Part shown: positions 1 to 9,437 of the stretch, in pieces
Layout of the letters: every line of letters starts with the position of its first letter
Numbering within the stretch: position 1 is the stretch's first letter
Origin: Bdellovibrionales bacterium RIFOXYC1_FULL_37_79
GTDB lineage: Bacteria; Bdellovibrionota; Bacteriovoracia; Bacteriovoracales; Bacteriovoracaceae
Reading direction: 5' to 3'
DNA: 55,168 bases
Assembly: GCA_001770015.1 (NCBI GenBank)
Contig: MEQB01000059.1
Location: 1-55,168, forward strand
Notes under the pieces: generated by a model
Database searches by the model: none
What the model was told of the DNA's origin: nothing
The model's input: the letters and a program-made list of their open reading frames with translations, nothing else
Position numbers and translations under genes: made by a program

Positions 1-1103
1 ATGATGGTGGAGTTAAATGCTGGGGATTTGATTATTATAGACAGTGTGATGTTCCATCTCTTCGAAAAGTTTTGGAAATATCAGCTTTCGAGAATACTTC
101 ATGTGCGATTGATGAATCTACTATAGGTGTTAAAAGAAAAATTTGTTGGGGATCAAACGTCAAGATAGAAATTCTTTTTCCCAATCTTGATCATTTCGAC
201 AATATAATTAGCGAGATTGGTTATCAGTGTGGTTTTTATAAGGGATTGGTTGAGTGCTGGGGAAAAAATCTTGGCGGTCTATTAACAATACCAGAATTAG
301 AGGCTCCAAAGCGAGTTGCGGTAGGTATTACGCACGCATGTGCCTTTGATGACAGTGGTGCGAAATGCTGGGGCAGCAACCAATACGGGCAAACCGATGT
401 TCCGCCTCTTAAAAATCCAAGACAAATTGCGCTTGGAATATTTTATACCTGCGCTCTGGATGATGATAGGATTAAATGCTGGGGAAAAGATGTTGTTGAT
501 TTAGCAATAAATAATTCCTACGGAAATTATGTGATTGTTGCAGATCAGGATAAGTTTGATCGAATAGCAAAAGATCAAGGGACAGTTTCAAATAATCTCT
601 CAAATGGTTTACCGATGTTTTTATCTTACGTCTTCAAAAACGAACTCCGCTTCTTTTACTCTTTCGATAGAATGTTCGGAGAAAAACTATTCAAGATTCT
701 TTATCCTGGATCAAAGTATTCTAAGTTAATGACCTTCTTCCATTCAGAACTCAAAAAAGAAATGGGACTGATCGATCCAGAAGGGCAGTATCATTTCTTA
801 TGGAATAAATTCATCTATCTTCCTTTTGATCATGACTATTTTAAAGATGCAGGTGCTCCGAGTAATGACGAGGAAAAAGGACAATTATTAAATGCGTTGG
901 TGGAATCCATCAAGACTTCGTTGTCGCTTATGAACGATGAATATAAACAGCGTGCAAGTAATTTGATTTTGAAATTATCAACTAGTGTAGACGCTCAAAG
1001 TTTGAGTGAAGCAGAAGAATTTGTGACCGATGCGGGAATAAATCCGTATATAAGGCCACGAGTGAAACTTCAGATGGAGTTAATTAGGTTGCTTGGGTTA
1101 TGA
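1..1103 (+). CDS. CWG/RCC1-like repeat exported protein, paralogue 1 (5' end outside window)
   Basis: The reading frame is open from base 3 (DGVKCWG is the first readable motif), so the gene starts before the window; the ATG at 72 is internal. Five Cys-Trp-Gly blades are visible, of the types CA-x-DD-x-G-x-KCWG and QCGFYKG-x-VECWG, resembling RCC1-type beta-propeller repeats. The last ~170 residues are the domain shared with the four genes downstream (FKNELRFFYSFD near its start, RPRVKLQMELIRLLGL at the end). This copy is the most divergent in that domain (ASNLILKLSTSVDAQSL where the others have ASGIILKLVSGMSAVTL). Function is unknown; by analogy with the paralogues it is exported. Its stop TGA lies 29 bases before the next start. 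Confidence 0.85.
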   Translation, partial: DGGVKCWGFDYYRQCDVPSLRKVLEISAFENTSCAIDESTIGVKRKICWGSNVKIEILFPNLDHFDNIISEIGYQCGFYKGLVECWGKNLGGLLTIPELEAPKRVAVGITHACAFDDSGAKCWGSNQYGQTDVPPLKNPRQIALGIFYTCALDDDRIKCWGKDVVDLAINNSYGNYVIVADQDKFDRIAKDQGTVSNNLSNGLPMFLSYVFKNELRFFYSFDRMFGEKLFKILYPGSKYSKLMTFFHSELKKEMGLIDPEGQYHFLWNKFIYLPFDHDYFKDAGAPSNDEEKGQLLNALVESIKTSLSLMNDEYKQRASNLILKLSTSVDAQSLSEAEEFVTDAGINPYIRPRVKLQMELIRLLGL

Positions 1104-1132
1104 GAAATAATAAATTCGAAGAGGTGATAATA

Positions 1133-3241
1133 ATGAAAATAATGTATGTCTTGGTTTGTATTTGTGCGTGTTTGATTAGTTTTTATGCGAGTGCGGAGCA
1201 TCGCTGTAAGATTAAAGATGGAGAGGTGGTGTGTACTGGGGATAATGAGTCTGGGCAGTGCAATGTGCCTCCGCTTAAGAATCCAAGACAGGTGGTGACT
1301 GACGATGATCTTACATGCGTCCTTGATGATGAAGGAGTTTTGTGTTGGGGGTGGGATAAACACGGACGAGAATATGTACCACCTCTTCGAAAAGTATTAG
1401 AGATATTTTTTCGTTGGGAAAATACTTTATGCGCAACTGATGAATCAGACATGGGGGTTATTAGACAAGCATGCTGGGGAGAGAAAAGCACTGTCAAAAT
1501 ATTATCTCCAAATCTTGATAAATTTTCAAATATTGTTGAAGGAAAATATCACCAATGCGGTTTTTATAAAGGGTCACTTGAGTGTTGGGGCGAAAATGAT
1601 GATGGGCAAACCAATGTTCCAGCTCTTAACAACCCAAGACAAGTTGCTGTTGGAGGAAATCATACCTGTGCACTTGACGATAATGGGGTTAAATGTTGGG
1701 GATATAAGGGAACATATGGTCAGTTTAGCAATGTTCCACCTCTTCGCAAGGTGCTTGAAATTTTTGCCATGGGTAATATTTCATGTGCAATCGATGAATC
1801 GCCTACAGGAATAAAGAGAAAATTGTGCTGGGGTAATAAGGATAGTATTGAAATATTGTTTCCCAGTCTTGGTCAGTTTACCAGTATTGTAGAAGGGGAT
1901 AATTATCAATGTGGTTTTTATAACGAATCACTTGAGTGTTGGGGCAAAAATGATGAAGGACAAGCTAATGTTCCAGTTCTTGACAACACAAGACAAGTTG
2001 CAGCTGGCGGAAATCATACCTGTGCACTTGGCGATAATGGAGTAACATGTTGGGGGGATAATGAGTACGGACAAAACAATGTTCCAACTCTTGAAAACCC
2101 GAGACAAGTTGTGGTTGGAGGAAATCATACCTGTGCGCTTGACGATAACGGGGTTAAATGTTGGGGCGAAGAAAAGTATGGGTTAAATAGCGTTCCACCT
2201 CTTCGAAAAGTATTAGAAATATCTATCAGTGAAGATACCTTGTGTGCAATCGACGAATCGCTAACAGTAATAAAGAGAAAATTGTGCTGGGGTTATATGG
2301 ATAGTATTGAAATACTGTTTCCAGGTCTTGGTCAGTTTATCAGTATTGTAGAAGGTGACGATTATCAATGCGGTTTTTATAAGGGATCACTTGAATGCTG
2401 GGGAGCTAACAGGTATAATCGCTTAAATGTTCCGACTTTGAAAAGTCCAAGACAAATTGCAGTAGCCAAAAGTCACGCATGCGCACTTGATGATGATGGG
2501 GTTAAGTGCTGGGGTTATTATAGTTCCAGCACCAATGTTCCCCCCCTTAAAAATCCACAACAACTAATAGTTGGTGATTGGTACAGTTGCGCACTTGATG
2601 ATGATGAAGTTAAATGCTGGGGAACACATGCAGATCTTTTGGGGTTTAATAATTCGTATAGTGCATTTTTAGTTTTAGGTGTAGAGGACGATCTTTATAA
2701 GATTTCTCGTGATGATAATGCTGGTATAACAGATCTTTCTCGAATATTTCCAATGTTTTTGGCTTACGTCTTCAAAAACGAACTGCGCTTCTTTTATTCC
2801 TTTGATAAATTATTTGGAGAAAAACTTTTTAAGATATTTGGACTTCATTCAAAATACTCAAAACTATTTACGCTTTTTCACTCTGAGCTAAAAAAAGAAA
2901 TGAGACTCATTGATACTGAGGAAAAATATCGCTTTTTATGGAATAAGGATATTTATCTACCCTACGGCCATGAATTCTTCTCTGAAGCACAAGCTCCTTC
3001 TAACGATGAAGAAAGAGCTCAACTTTTAAATGTTTTAGTTGAATCAATCAAGACAACGATGTCGCTTATGTCTGATGAATATAAACAGCGGGCCAGTGGC
3101 ATCATTTTAAAGCTGGTGAGTGGTATGAGTGCGGTGACCCTTGATGAGACGGCAGAGTTTGTAAGCGATGCGGGATTAAATCCGTATATAAGGCCACGAG
3201 TGAAATTGCAGATGGAGCTTATACGGCTACTTGGATTATAG
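1133..3241 (+). CDS. CWG/RCC1-like repeat exported protein, paralogue 2
   Basis: The 702-residue protein starts at ATG 1133, preceded by GAGGTGATA; a longer in-frame start at 1100 would bury the signal peptide. Residues 1-21 (MKIMYVLVCICACLISFYASA) form a Sec signal. There follow about 13 RCC1-like blades, 12 of them with CWG, in two alternating kinds: CALDD-x-GVKCWG...VP-x-LKNPRQ, and LRKVLEI...CAIDES...KRK-x-CWG followed by YQCGFYKGSLECWG. Most blades carry two Cys separated by eight residues, which could form a disulfide in each blade once exported. The C-terminal ~169 residues are the family-specific domain. RCC1-like propellers usually bind proteins; the target here is unknown. Surface or periplasmic location is inferred. 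Confidence 0.88.
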   Translation: MKIMYVLVCICACLISFYASAEHRCKIKDGEVVCTGDNESGQCNVPPLKNPRQVVTDDDLTCVLDDEGVLCWGWDKHGREYVPPLRKVLEIFFRWENTLCATDESDMGVIRQACWGEKSTVKILSPNLDKFSNIVEGKYHQCGFYKGSLECWGENDDGQTNVPALNNPRQVAVGGNHTCALDDNGVKCWGYKGTYGQFSNVPPLRKVLEIFAMGNISCAIDESPTGIKRKLCWGNKDSIEILFPSLGQFTSIVEGDNYQCGFYNESLECWGKNDEGQANVPVLDNTRQVAAGGNHTCALGDNGVTCWGDNEYGQNNVPTLENPRQVVVGGNHTCALDDNGVKCWGEEKYGLNSVPPLRKVLEISISEDTLCAIDESLTVIKRKLCWGYMDSIEILFPGLGQFISIVEGDDYQCGFYKGSLECWGANRYNRLNVPTLKSPRQIAVAKSHACALDDDGVKCWGYYSSSTNVPPLKNPQQLIVGDWYSCALDDDEVKCWGTHADLLGFNNSYSAFLVLGVEDDLYKISRDDNAGITDLSRIFPMFLAYVFKNELRFFYSFDKLFGEKLFKIFGLHSKYSKLFTLFHSELKKEMRLIDTEEKYRFLWNKDIYLPYGHEFFSEAQAPSNDEERAQLLNVLVESIKTTMSLMSDEYKQRASGIILKLVSGMSAVTLDETAEFVSDAGLNPYIRPRVKLQMELIRLLGL

Positions 3242-3250
3242 GAGTTTGAG

Positions 3251-6181
3251 ATGAAAATGATTTATGTATTAGTTTATACCTTTGCTTGCATGATCAGTTT
3301 TTATGCGAGCGCGGAGCATGAGTGCAAGATAAATATGTGGGAGAAGGTAAAGTGCAACGGAGACAACAGTTATGGGCAATGTGATGTGCCTGAACTTAAA
3401 AAACCAGAGTGGGTGATGGTTGGGAAAAATCACACATGTGCGCTTGATAAAAATGGAGTTAAGTGTTGGGGTGATAATCAGTATGGGCAGACTATTGTTC
3501 CAGCTCTTAAAAACCCCAGATCAATTATTATTGATGACGACTATGCATGCATTATCGATGATACAGGTGTGAAGTGCTGGGGAGATAATCGATACGGTCA
3601 AACCAGTGTTCCCTCTCTTAGAAAAATAGTTAGATTATTTAAAGGTCCTGTCGGGCCTTGTGTAGAAGATGTATCAGAAATTGGAGTGAAAAGAGAAGTA
3701 TGTTGGGGTAACAATGTTGAAGTTAGACTATTATCACTTAATGAGAGTCAATTTAAGCCAATTGCACAGATGGAGAACTATCGGTGTGGCATTTATGATG
3801 GGTATGTGGAATGTTGGGGGAGGTTGAAAGAAAATATTCTTTATGTGATCAATGGAAAACCTGAAATGATAGCAGTTAGTAGTAGAGACTCTTTCTTTAC
3901 TCTTGATAAGGGAGAAATTAAATGCTGGGGAGATACGTATTGCCAGAAAACTCGGTTACCACCTCTTAGAAAAGTGAGAAAAATTTCATCTAGGCTTGAC
4001 GATTATAGCGGTTACCGTTTTACTATTTTCGTAGAGGATGAATCCTCTGTCGGTGTTAAAAGAAAAGTTTGCTGGGGTTATGAGCGTGATGAAGTTGAAA
4101 TACTGTCTCCCAGTCTTGATCAATTTACAGATATCGCATACGGATATGGATTTGGATGCGGATTTTACAAAAACTCTCTTGAGTGTTGGGGAAAAAATGA
4201 ATATGGAGGGGCGAGTGCTCCACTTCTTCAAAACCCAAGTCAAGTTATTGTTGGAAGGTATCACGCCTGCGCTATTGATGATAATGGTGTGAAGTGCTGG
4301 GGCGATAATAATTATGCACAAAACAATGTCCCATCTCTTAAAAATCCGAGACAAATTGCTACCTCTGATGAAAATACTTGCGCCATAGATGATGATGGGG
4401 TTAAGTGCTGGGGCGATAATAATTATGGACAAAACAATGTCCCAGCCCTTAAAAATCCGAGACAAATTGCTACCTTTGATAAAAATGTTTGCGCCATAGA
4501 CGATGATGGAGTTAAGTGTTGGGGAAATAATGAATCTGGACAAAACAATGTTCCACCTCTAAAAAATCCAAAACAAGTTGATATTGGATATCTACACGTT
4601 TGTGCTCTTGGTGATAATGGGGTTAAGTGCTGGGGAGGTAATGGGGATGGACAAACTAATGTTCCACCACTTCGAAAAGTTTTGGAAATATCAGTTGATG
4701 GTTATGTAACATGCGCATTAGATGAATCTCCTACGAGGGTTAAAAGGAAAGTTTGCTGGGGTTATAAGCGTGATGAAGTTAAAATACTGTCTCCCAGTCT
4801 AGATCAATTTACAAACATCATTGATGGAACAAAGTATCAATGCGGATTTTACAAAGGATCGGTTGAGTGCTGGGGACATAATGAACAAGGACAAGCCAAT
4901 GTTCCACTTCTTAAGAACCCTAGACAGGTTGTGATGGGATTTAGTCATACCTGCGCTCTGGATGATGATGGAGTTAAGTGTTGGGGAAACAATAGACATG
5001 GAGAAATCAATGTTCCACCTCTTCGCAACGTTAACAAATTATATGTGGATGGGTGGTACACAAGTTGTGCTGAGGATCAATCCTTGCTTGGTATTAAAAG
5101 AAGTGTGTGCTGGGGGCAAAGGCGTCAAATTAAGATATTGCAACCAAATGTGGATCAATTTACCGATATTAAGTATGCATATGGATCAAATTTTAAATGC
5201 GGACTTTATAAAAATTTTTTGGAATGTTGGGGAGATCCAGGTTTTGAAGTGACACAAATTTCTCCATTTAAAAATCCTAAGCAGGTTGTTGTGGGAAAGC
5301 ATCACGTCTGTGTTCTTGAGGATGAAGGAGTACAATGTTGGGAGGAGAGTTCCTGGCCTGCAGTAGTTCCACCGCTTAGAAATCCTCATCAAATCGCTGC
5401 AGGAGAGTTTCATACCTGTGCTTTAGATGATGATGGAGTTAAGTGTTGGGGTAATAATAGTGATGGACAAGGAGATGTTCCATATCTTGAAAAACCAAGA
5501 CAAATTGTTTCTGGAGGAAACTATACCTGTGCTATAGATGATGATGGAGTTAAGTGTTGGGGTAAAGATGCAAAACTTTTTGATTTAAACAACACATATG
5601 GTGATTTGTTGGTTGTTGGTACAAAAGATGGGATTGTAAAAATATCAAAAGAAGATAATGCTGGGGTTACTAATCTTTCTCAAGCTTTTTTTATGTTTTA
5701 TCCATACATCTTTAAAAACGAACTCCGCTTTTTTTATTCCTTTGATAAATTGTTTGGAGAAAAATTATTCAAGATTCTTCTTCCTGGATCAAAGTATTCT
5801 AAGCTTATGGCATTATTCCACTCAGAACTTAAAAAAGAAATGGGACTCATTGATAGCGACGAAAAATATCGCTTCTTATGGAATAAGGAGATTTATCTAC
5901 CTTACGGTCATGAATTCTTAACTGAACCATCTGCTCCAGAAAATGATGAAGAAAGAAAGCAGCTTTTGAATGCTTTGGTGGAATCAATCAAAACTACAAT
6001 GCCACTTATGAGTGATGAATATAAACAGCGGGCCAGTGGTATCATTTTAAAGCTGGTGAGTAGTATGAGTGCGGTGACCCTTGATGAGACGGCAGCGTTT
6101 GTAAGTGATGCGGGATTAAATCCATATATAAGTCCACGAGTGAAACTGCAGATGGAGCTTATAAGGTTGCTTGGGTTGTAG
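3251..6181 (+). CDS. CWG/RCC1-like repeat exported protein, paralogue 3 (largest)
   Basis: This is the longest family member, 976 residues with about 20 blades (18 CWG, one CNG, one CWE). It starts ten bases after the previous stop, with GGAGTTTGAG as ribosome binding site. Signal peptide MKMIYVLVYTFACMISFYASA is followed by blades of both kinds; the middle (about residues 330-480) has runs of near-identical CWGDNNYGQNNVP-x-LKNPRQIA units whose DNA is also nearly identical, pointing to recent tandem expansion. One blade (around 5335-5345) has CWE instead of CWG. The C-terminal ~170 residues match the paralogues, with a small change near the end (PYISPRVK instead of PYIRPRVK). Function is unknown. 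Confidence 0.88.
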   Translation: MKMIYVLVYTFACMISFYASAEHECKINMWEKVKCNGDNSYGQCDVPELKKPEWVMVGKNHTCALDKNGVKCWGDNQYGQTIVPALKNPRSIIIDDDYACIIDDTGVKCWGDNRYGQTSVPSLRKIVRLFKGPVGPCVEDVSEIGVKREVCWGNNVEVRLLSLNESQFKPIAQMENYRCGIYDGYVECWGRLKENILYVINGKPEMIAVSSRDSFFTLDKGEIKCWGDTYCQKTRLPPLRKVRKISSRLDDYSGYRFTIFVEDESSVGVKRKVCWGYERDEVEILSPSLDQFTDIAYGYGFGCGFYKNSLECWGKNEYGGASAPLLQNPSQVIVGRYHACAIDDNGVKCWGDNNYAQNNVPSLKNPRQIATSDENTCAIDDDGVKCWGDNNYGQNNVPALKNPRQIATFDKNVCAIDDDGVKCWGNNESGQNNVPPLKNPKQVDIGYLHVCALGDNGVKCWGGNGDGQTNVPPLRKVLEISVDGYVTCALDESPTRVKRKVCWGYKRDEVKILSPSLDQFTNIIDGTKYQCGFYKGSVECWGHNEQGQANVPLLKNPRQVVMGFSHTCALDDDGVKCWGNNRHGEINVPPLRNVNKLYVDGWYTSCAEDQSLLGIKRSVCWGQRRQIKILQPNVDQFTDIKYAYGSNFKCGLYKNFLECWGDPGFEVTQISPFKNPKQVVVGKHHVCVLEDEGVQCWEESSWPAVVPPLRNPHQIAAGEFHTCALDDDGVKCWGNNSDGQGDVPYLEKPRQIVSGGNYTCAIDDDGVKCWGKDAKLFDLNNTYGDLLVVGTKDGIVKISKEDNAGVTNLSQAFFMFYPYIFKNELRFFYSFDKLFGEKLFKILLPGSKYSKLMALFHSELKKEMGLIDSDEKYRFLWNKEIYLPYGHEFLTEPSAPENDEERKQLLNALVESIKTTMPLMSDEYKQRASGIILKLVSSMSAVTLDETAAFVSDAGLNPYISPRVKLQMELIRLLGL

Positions 6182-6190
6182 GAGTTTGAG

Positions 6191-8095
6191 ATGAAAATGA
6201 TTTATGTATTAGTTTATACCTTTGCGTGCATGATTAGCTTTTATGCGAGTGCTAAGCATAGTTGTGAGATTAAAGACGGAAAGGTGGTTTGTAGTGGGGA
6301 TAATTATTATGGGCAGTGTGATGTGCCGGAACTTAAAAATCCAAGACAAGTTGTTGCTGGAGATGACTATACCTGTGCACTTGATGATGATGGAGTTAAG
6401 TGTTGGGGAGATAATCATAGTGGACAAACCAATGTTCCACTTCTTCGAAAAGTTTCAGAAATATTTTCTCATGATGATCCCTACTCTTATGATGATCACA
6501 CCTTCTGTGCGATTGATGAATCCCTTGTAGGCGTTAAAAGAAAAGTTTGTTGGGGTTCTTTAGACAAGGTTGAAATATTGTTCCCAAGTCTTGATCAATT
6601 TTCAAACATTGTGAAGGGAGAATATCACGAATGTGGATTTTATAAAGGAATTGCTGAGTGCTGGGGAAAAAATAATTTTTGGCAAGTCGATGTTCCTCCT
6701 CTTGAAAACCCAAAACAATTTGCTTTTGGATCTGAACACACCTGCGCTTTAGATGATAATGGAGTTAAGTGTTGGGGGAATAGTTGGTACGGGCAAACCA
6801 ATGTTCCATATCTTCTAAAAGTTCTTGAAATATCAGCTACTGGAGACAACTCATGTGCAATAGACGAATCCCCTACGGGTGTAAGAAGAATCGTTTGCTG
6901 GGGTAGTAAAAGAACAATTGAAATACTATCCCCAAGTCTTGATCAATTTACAAACATTGTAAGCGGAAAAGGGCACCAATGCGGACTCAATAAAGGATTG
7001 GTCGAGTGTTGGGGAGATAGTGAATATGGGCAAGCCTATGTTCCATATCTTCGAAAAGTTCTTGAAATATTTGTTTCTGATAATACTTCATGTGCAGTAG
7101 ACGAATCCACCGTTGGTGTTAGAAGAAAAGTTTGTTGGGGACAGGAGGGGAACATTGTCGAAATATTATCGCCAAGTCTTGATCAGTTTAAAAATATTAT
7201 AAAACAAAGTAGTTATCAATGTGGATTTTACCAAGGATCACTTGAGTGCTGGGGAAATAATAATTACGGACAAGCCAATGCTCCATTTCTAAATAACCTA
7301 AGACAATTTGCTTTTGGATCTGAACACACCTGTGCACTTGATGATAATGGTGTTAAGTGCTGGGGGTCAAATTCTAATGGACAAACCGATGTCCCGACAC
7401 TTAAAAACCCTAAACAAATTGCAGCCGGAAAAGAACACAACTGTGCGCTGGATGATGATGGAGTTAAGTGCTGGGGCAAAAATGCTGATTTTCTAGATTC
7501 AAATAATTCGGATAGCGAGGTTCTTGCTTTAGGTGCAAAGAATGGTTTTTTTAAAATTTCTAGAGATGATAATGTTGGTATAACAAATTTATCAGAAATA
7601 TTTCCCATGTTCTTATCATACGTCTTCAAAAATGAACTCCGCTTCTTTTATTCATTCGACAAAATATTCGGGGAAAAACTATTCAAGATTCTTTCTCCCG
7701 GATCAAAGTATTTAAAGCTGATGGTGCTTCTACATACAGAACTTAAAAAAGGAATGGGACTCGCTGATACTGATGAAAAATATCGCTTTTTATGGAATAA
7801 GGGGATTTATCTACCTTACGATCATGAATTCTTAACTGAACCATCTGCTCCAGAAAATGGCGAAGAAAGAAAACAATTACTAAATGTTTTAGTTGAATCA
7901 ATCAAAACTACAATGCCACTTATGAGTGATGAATATAAACAGCGAGCCAGTGGCATCATTTTAAAGCTGGTGAATAGTTTGAGTGCAGTGACACTTGATG
8001 AAGTGGCAGAATTTGTAAGTGATGCAGGAATCAATCCGTATATAAGGCCACGAGTGAAGTTGCAGATGGAGCTTATAAGGTTGCTTGGGTTATGA
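6191..8095 (+). CDS. CWG/RCC1-like repeat exported protein, paralogue 4
   Basis: The 634-residue protein begins with a signal peptide almost identical to that of paralogue 3, and the ten-base junction before it (GGAGTTTGAG) is the same as the junction between paralogues 2 and 3. About 11 blades, ten with CWG, alternate between the CALDD-type and the CAIDES/CGFYKG-type. The C-terminal domain shares EPSAPEN with paralogue 3, whereas paralogue 5 has EPSAPSN, a mosaic pattern. The gene ends in the TTATGAGAAATAATAAATT junction also seen after paralogue 1. Exported; function unknown. Confidence 0.87.
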   Translation: MKMIYVLVYTFACMISFYASAKHSCEIKDGKVVCSGDNYYGQCDVPELKNPRQVVAGDDYTCALDDDGVKCWGDNHSGQTNVPLLRKVSEIFSHDDPYSYDDHTFCAIDESLVGVKRKVCWGSLDKVEILFPSLDQFSNIVKGEYHECGFYKGIAECWGKNNFWQVDVPPLENPKQFAFGSEHTCALDDNGVKCWGNSWYGQTNVPYLLKVLEISATGDNSCAIDESPTGVRRIVCWGSKRTIEILSPSLDQFTNIVSGKGHQCGLNKGLVECWGDSEYGQAYVPYLRKVLEIFVSDNTSCAVDESTVGVRRKVCWGQEGNIVEILSPSLDQFKNIIKQSSYQCGFYQGSLECWGNNNYGQANAPFLNNLRQFAFGSEHTCALDDNGVKCWGSNSNGQTDVPTLKNPKQIAAGKEHNCALDDDGVKCWGKNADFLDSNNSDSEVLALGAKNGFFKISRDDNVGITNLSEIFPMFLSYVFKNELRFFYSFDKIFGEKLFKILSPGSKYLKLMVLLHTELKKGMGLADTDEKYRFLWNKGIYLPYDHEFLTEPSAPENGEERKQLLNVLVESIKTTMPLMSDEYKQRASGIILKLVNSLSAVTLDEVAEFVSDAGINPYIRPRVKLQMELIRLLGL

Positions 8096-8124
8096 GAAAT
8101 AATAAATTTAGGGAGATTGTGATA

Positions 8125-9426
8125 ATGAAAATAATATATGCCTTGGTTAGTGTTTGTGCTTGTATGATCAGTTTTTGTGCGAGTGCAAGACATTGGTGTG
8201 AGATTAAAGATGGGAGTGTGGTTTGTAACGGGGATAATGAACATAGGCAGTGCGCAGTGCCTTCGCTTAAGAATCCAAGACAAGTTGCCACAGGGATTTA
8301 TTTCTCCTGTGCACTTGATGATAGTGGAGTTACGTGTTGGGGAGATAAAAGTTATGGACTGACCGATGTTCCACGTCTAAAAAATCCAAGGCAGATTGCA
8401 GTCGGAGGCAACAATATTTGTGCTCTTGATGATGATGGGGTTAAGTGTTGGGGGGCGTATAGTTATTCTTTTGAAAAACTTCCACTTCTTAAAAACCCAA
8501 GACAGGTTGCAGTCGGATATTCTCACGCATGTGTCCTTGACGATGATGGGGTTAAGTGTTGGGGAGATAATTATTTCCATCAAACCGAAATTCCACCTCT
8601 TCGAAAGGTTTTAAGAATATCTGCCTATGAATTCATATCATGTGCAATTGATGAATCTTTGGTGGGAGTAAAAAGATACGTTTGCTGGGGGGCGGTGCCG
8701 GATGCTGGTACTAAAATATTGTCTCCAAGTCTTGATCAATTTACAAATATTACAAACGGAGGAAAATATCAATGCGGTTTCTTTAAAAACTCGCTTGAGT
8801 GTTGGGGCGAGGGTGTTATTGATCCAGCGATTAATAACTCTTATGGTGAATATATCGTTGTTGCTGATAAGAGGAAGTTTTACAGAATTGAAAACGAGAC
8901 TAATTCTGAATTAGAAGATCTTTCTTTCGTTCCAAGTATGTTACTATCTTATATCTTCAAAAACGAACTCCGCTTCTTCTACTCCTTTGATAAAACGTTT
9001 GGAGAAAAATTATTCAAGATTTTTCCTCCGGGATCAAAGTATTCTAAGTTGATGGCATTATTCCACTTAGAGCTTAAAAAGGAAATAGGACTCATTGATA
9101 CTGAGGAAAAATATCGCTTCTTGTGGAATAAAGAAATTTATCTGCCTTATGGCCATGAATTCTTAATTGAACCATCTGCTCCTTCTAATGACGAAGAAAG
9201 AAAACCATTACTAAATGTTTTAGTTGAATCAATCAAAACTACAATGCCACTTATGAGTGATGAATATAAACAGCGGGCCAGTGGCATCATTTTAAAGCTG
9301 GTGAGTGGTATGAGCGCAGCGACTCTTGACGAGGCGGCAGAGTTTGTAAGCGATGCGGGATTAAGTCCGTATATTAGGCCACGAGTGAAATTGCAGATGG
9401 AGCTTATACGGCTACTTGGATTATGA
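8125..9426 (+). CDS. CWG/RCC1-like repeat exported protein, paralogue 5 (shortest)
   Basis: The protein has 433 residues from ATG 8125 (preceded by GGGAGATTGTG); an in-frame ATG at 8092 overlaps the previous stop but would add 11 residues before the signal peptide MKIIYALVSVCACMISFCASA. Only about six blades are present, five with CWG, followed directly by the shared C-terminal domain. So the same terminal domain occurs behind 6 to 20 blades in this family, which suggests that the domain is the fixed functional or anchoring part and the repeat stalk is variable. Function is unknown. Confidence 0.87.
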   Translation: MKIIYALVSVCACMISFCASARHWCEIKDGSVVCNGDNEHRQCAVPSLKNPRQVATGIYFSCALDDSGVTCWGDKSYGLTDVPRLKNPRQIAVGGNNICALDDDGVKCWGAYSYSFEKLPLLKNPRQVAVGYSHACVLDDDGVKCWGDNYFHQTEIPPLRKVLRISAYEFISCAIDESLVGVKRYVCWGAVPDAGTKILSPSLDQFTNITNGGKYQCGFFKNSLECWGEGVIDPAINNSYGEYIVVADKRKFYRIENETNSELEDLSFVPSMLLSYIFKNELRFFYSFDKTFGEKLFKIFPPGSKYSKLMALFHLELKKEIGLIDTEEKYRFLWNKEIYLPYGHEFLIEPSAPSNDEERKPLLNVLVESIKTTMPLMSDEYKQRASGIILKLVSGMSAATLDEAAEFVSDAGLSPYIRPRVKLQMELIRLLGL

Positions 9427-9437
9427 GGGATAGTGGA

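Noticed and set aside
1183-8583. Many long antisense frames opposite the CWG genes
   Set aside because: They mirror the repeated codons of the sense genes, have no ribosome binding sites, and their products repeat the same antisense peptide; they are shadows.
1-9426. Regular DNA repeats that might be taken for a CRISPR array
   Set aside because: The repeats are in frame, degenerate, and lie inside signal-peptide-bearing reading frames; units have no constant spacer length and no cas genes are near.
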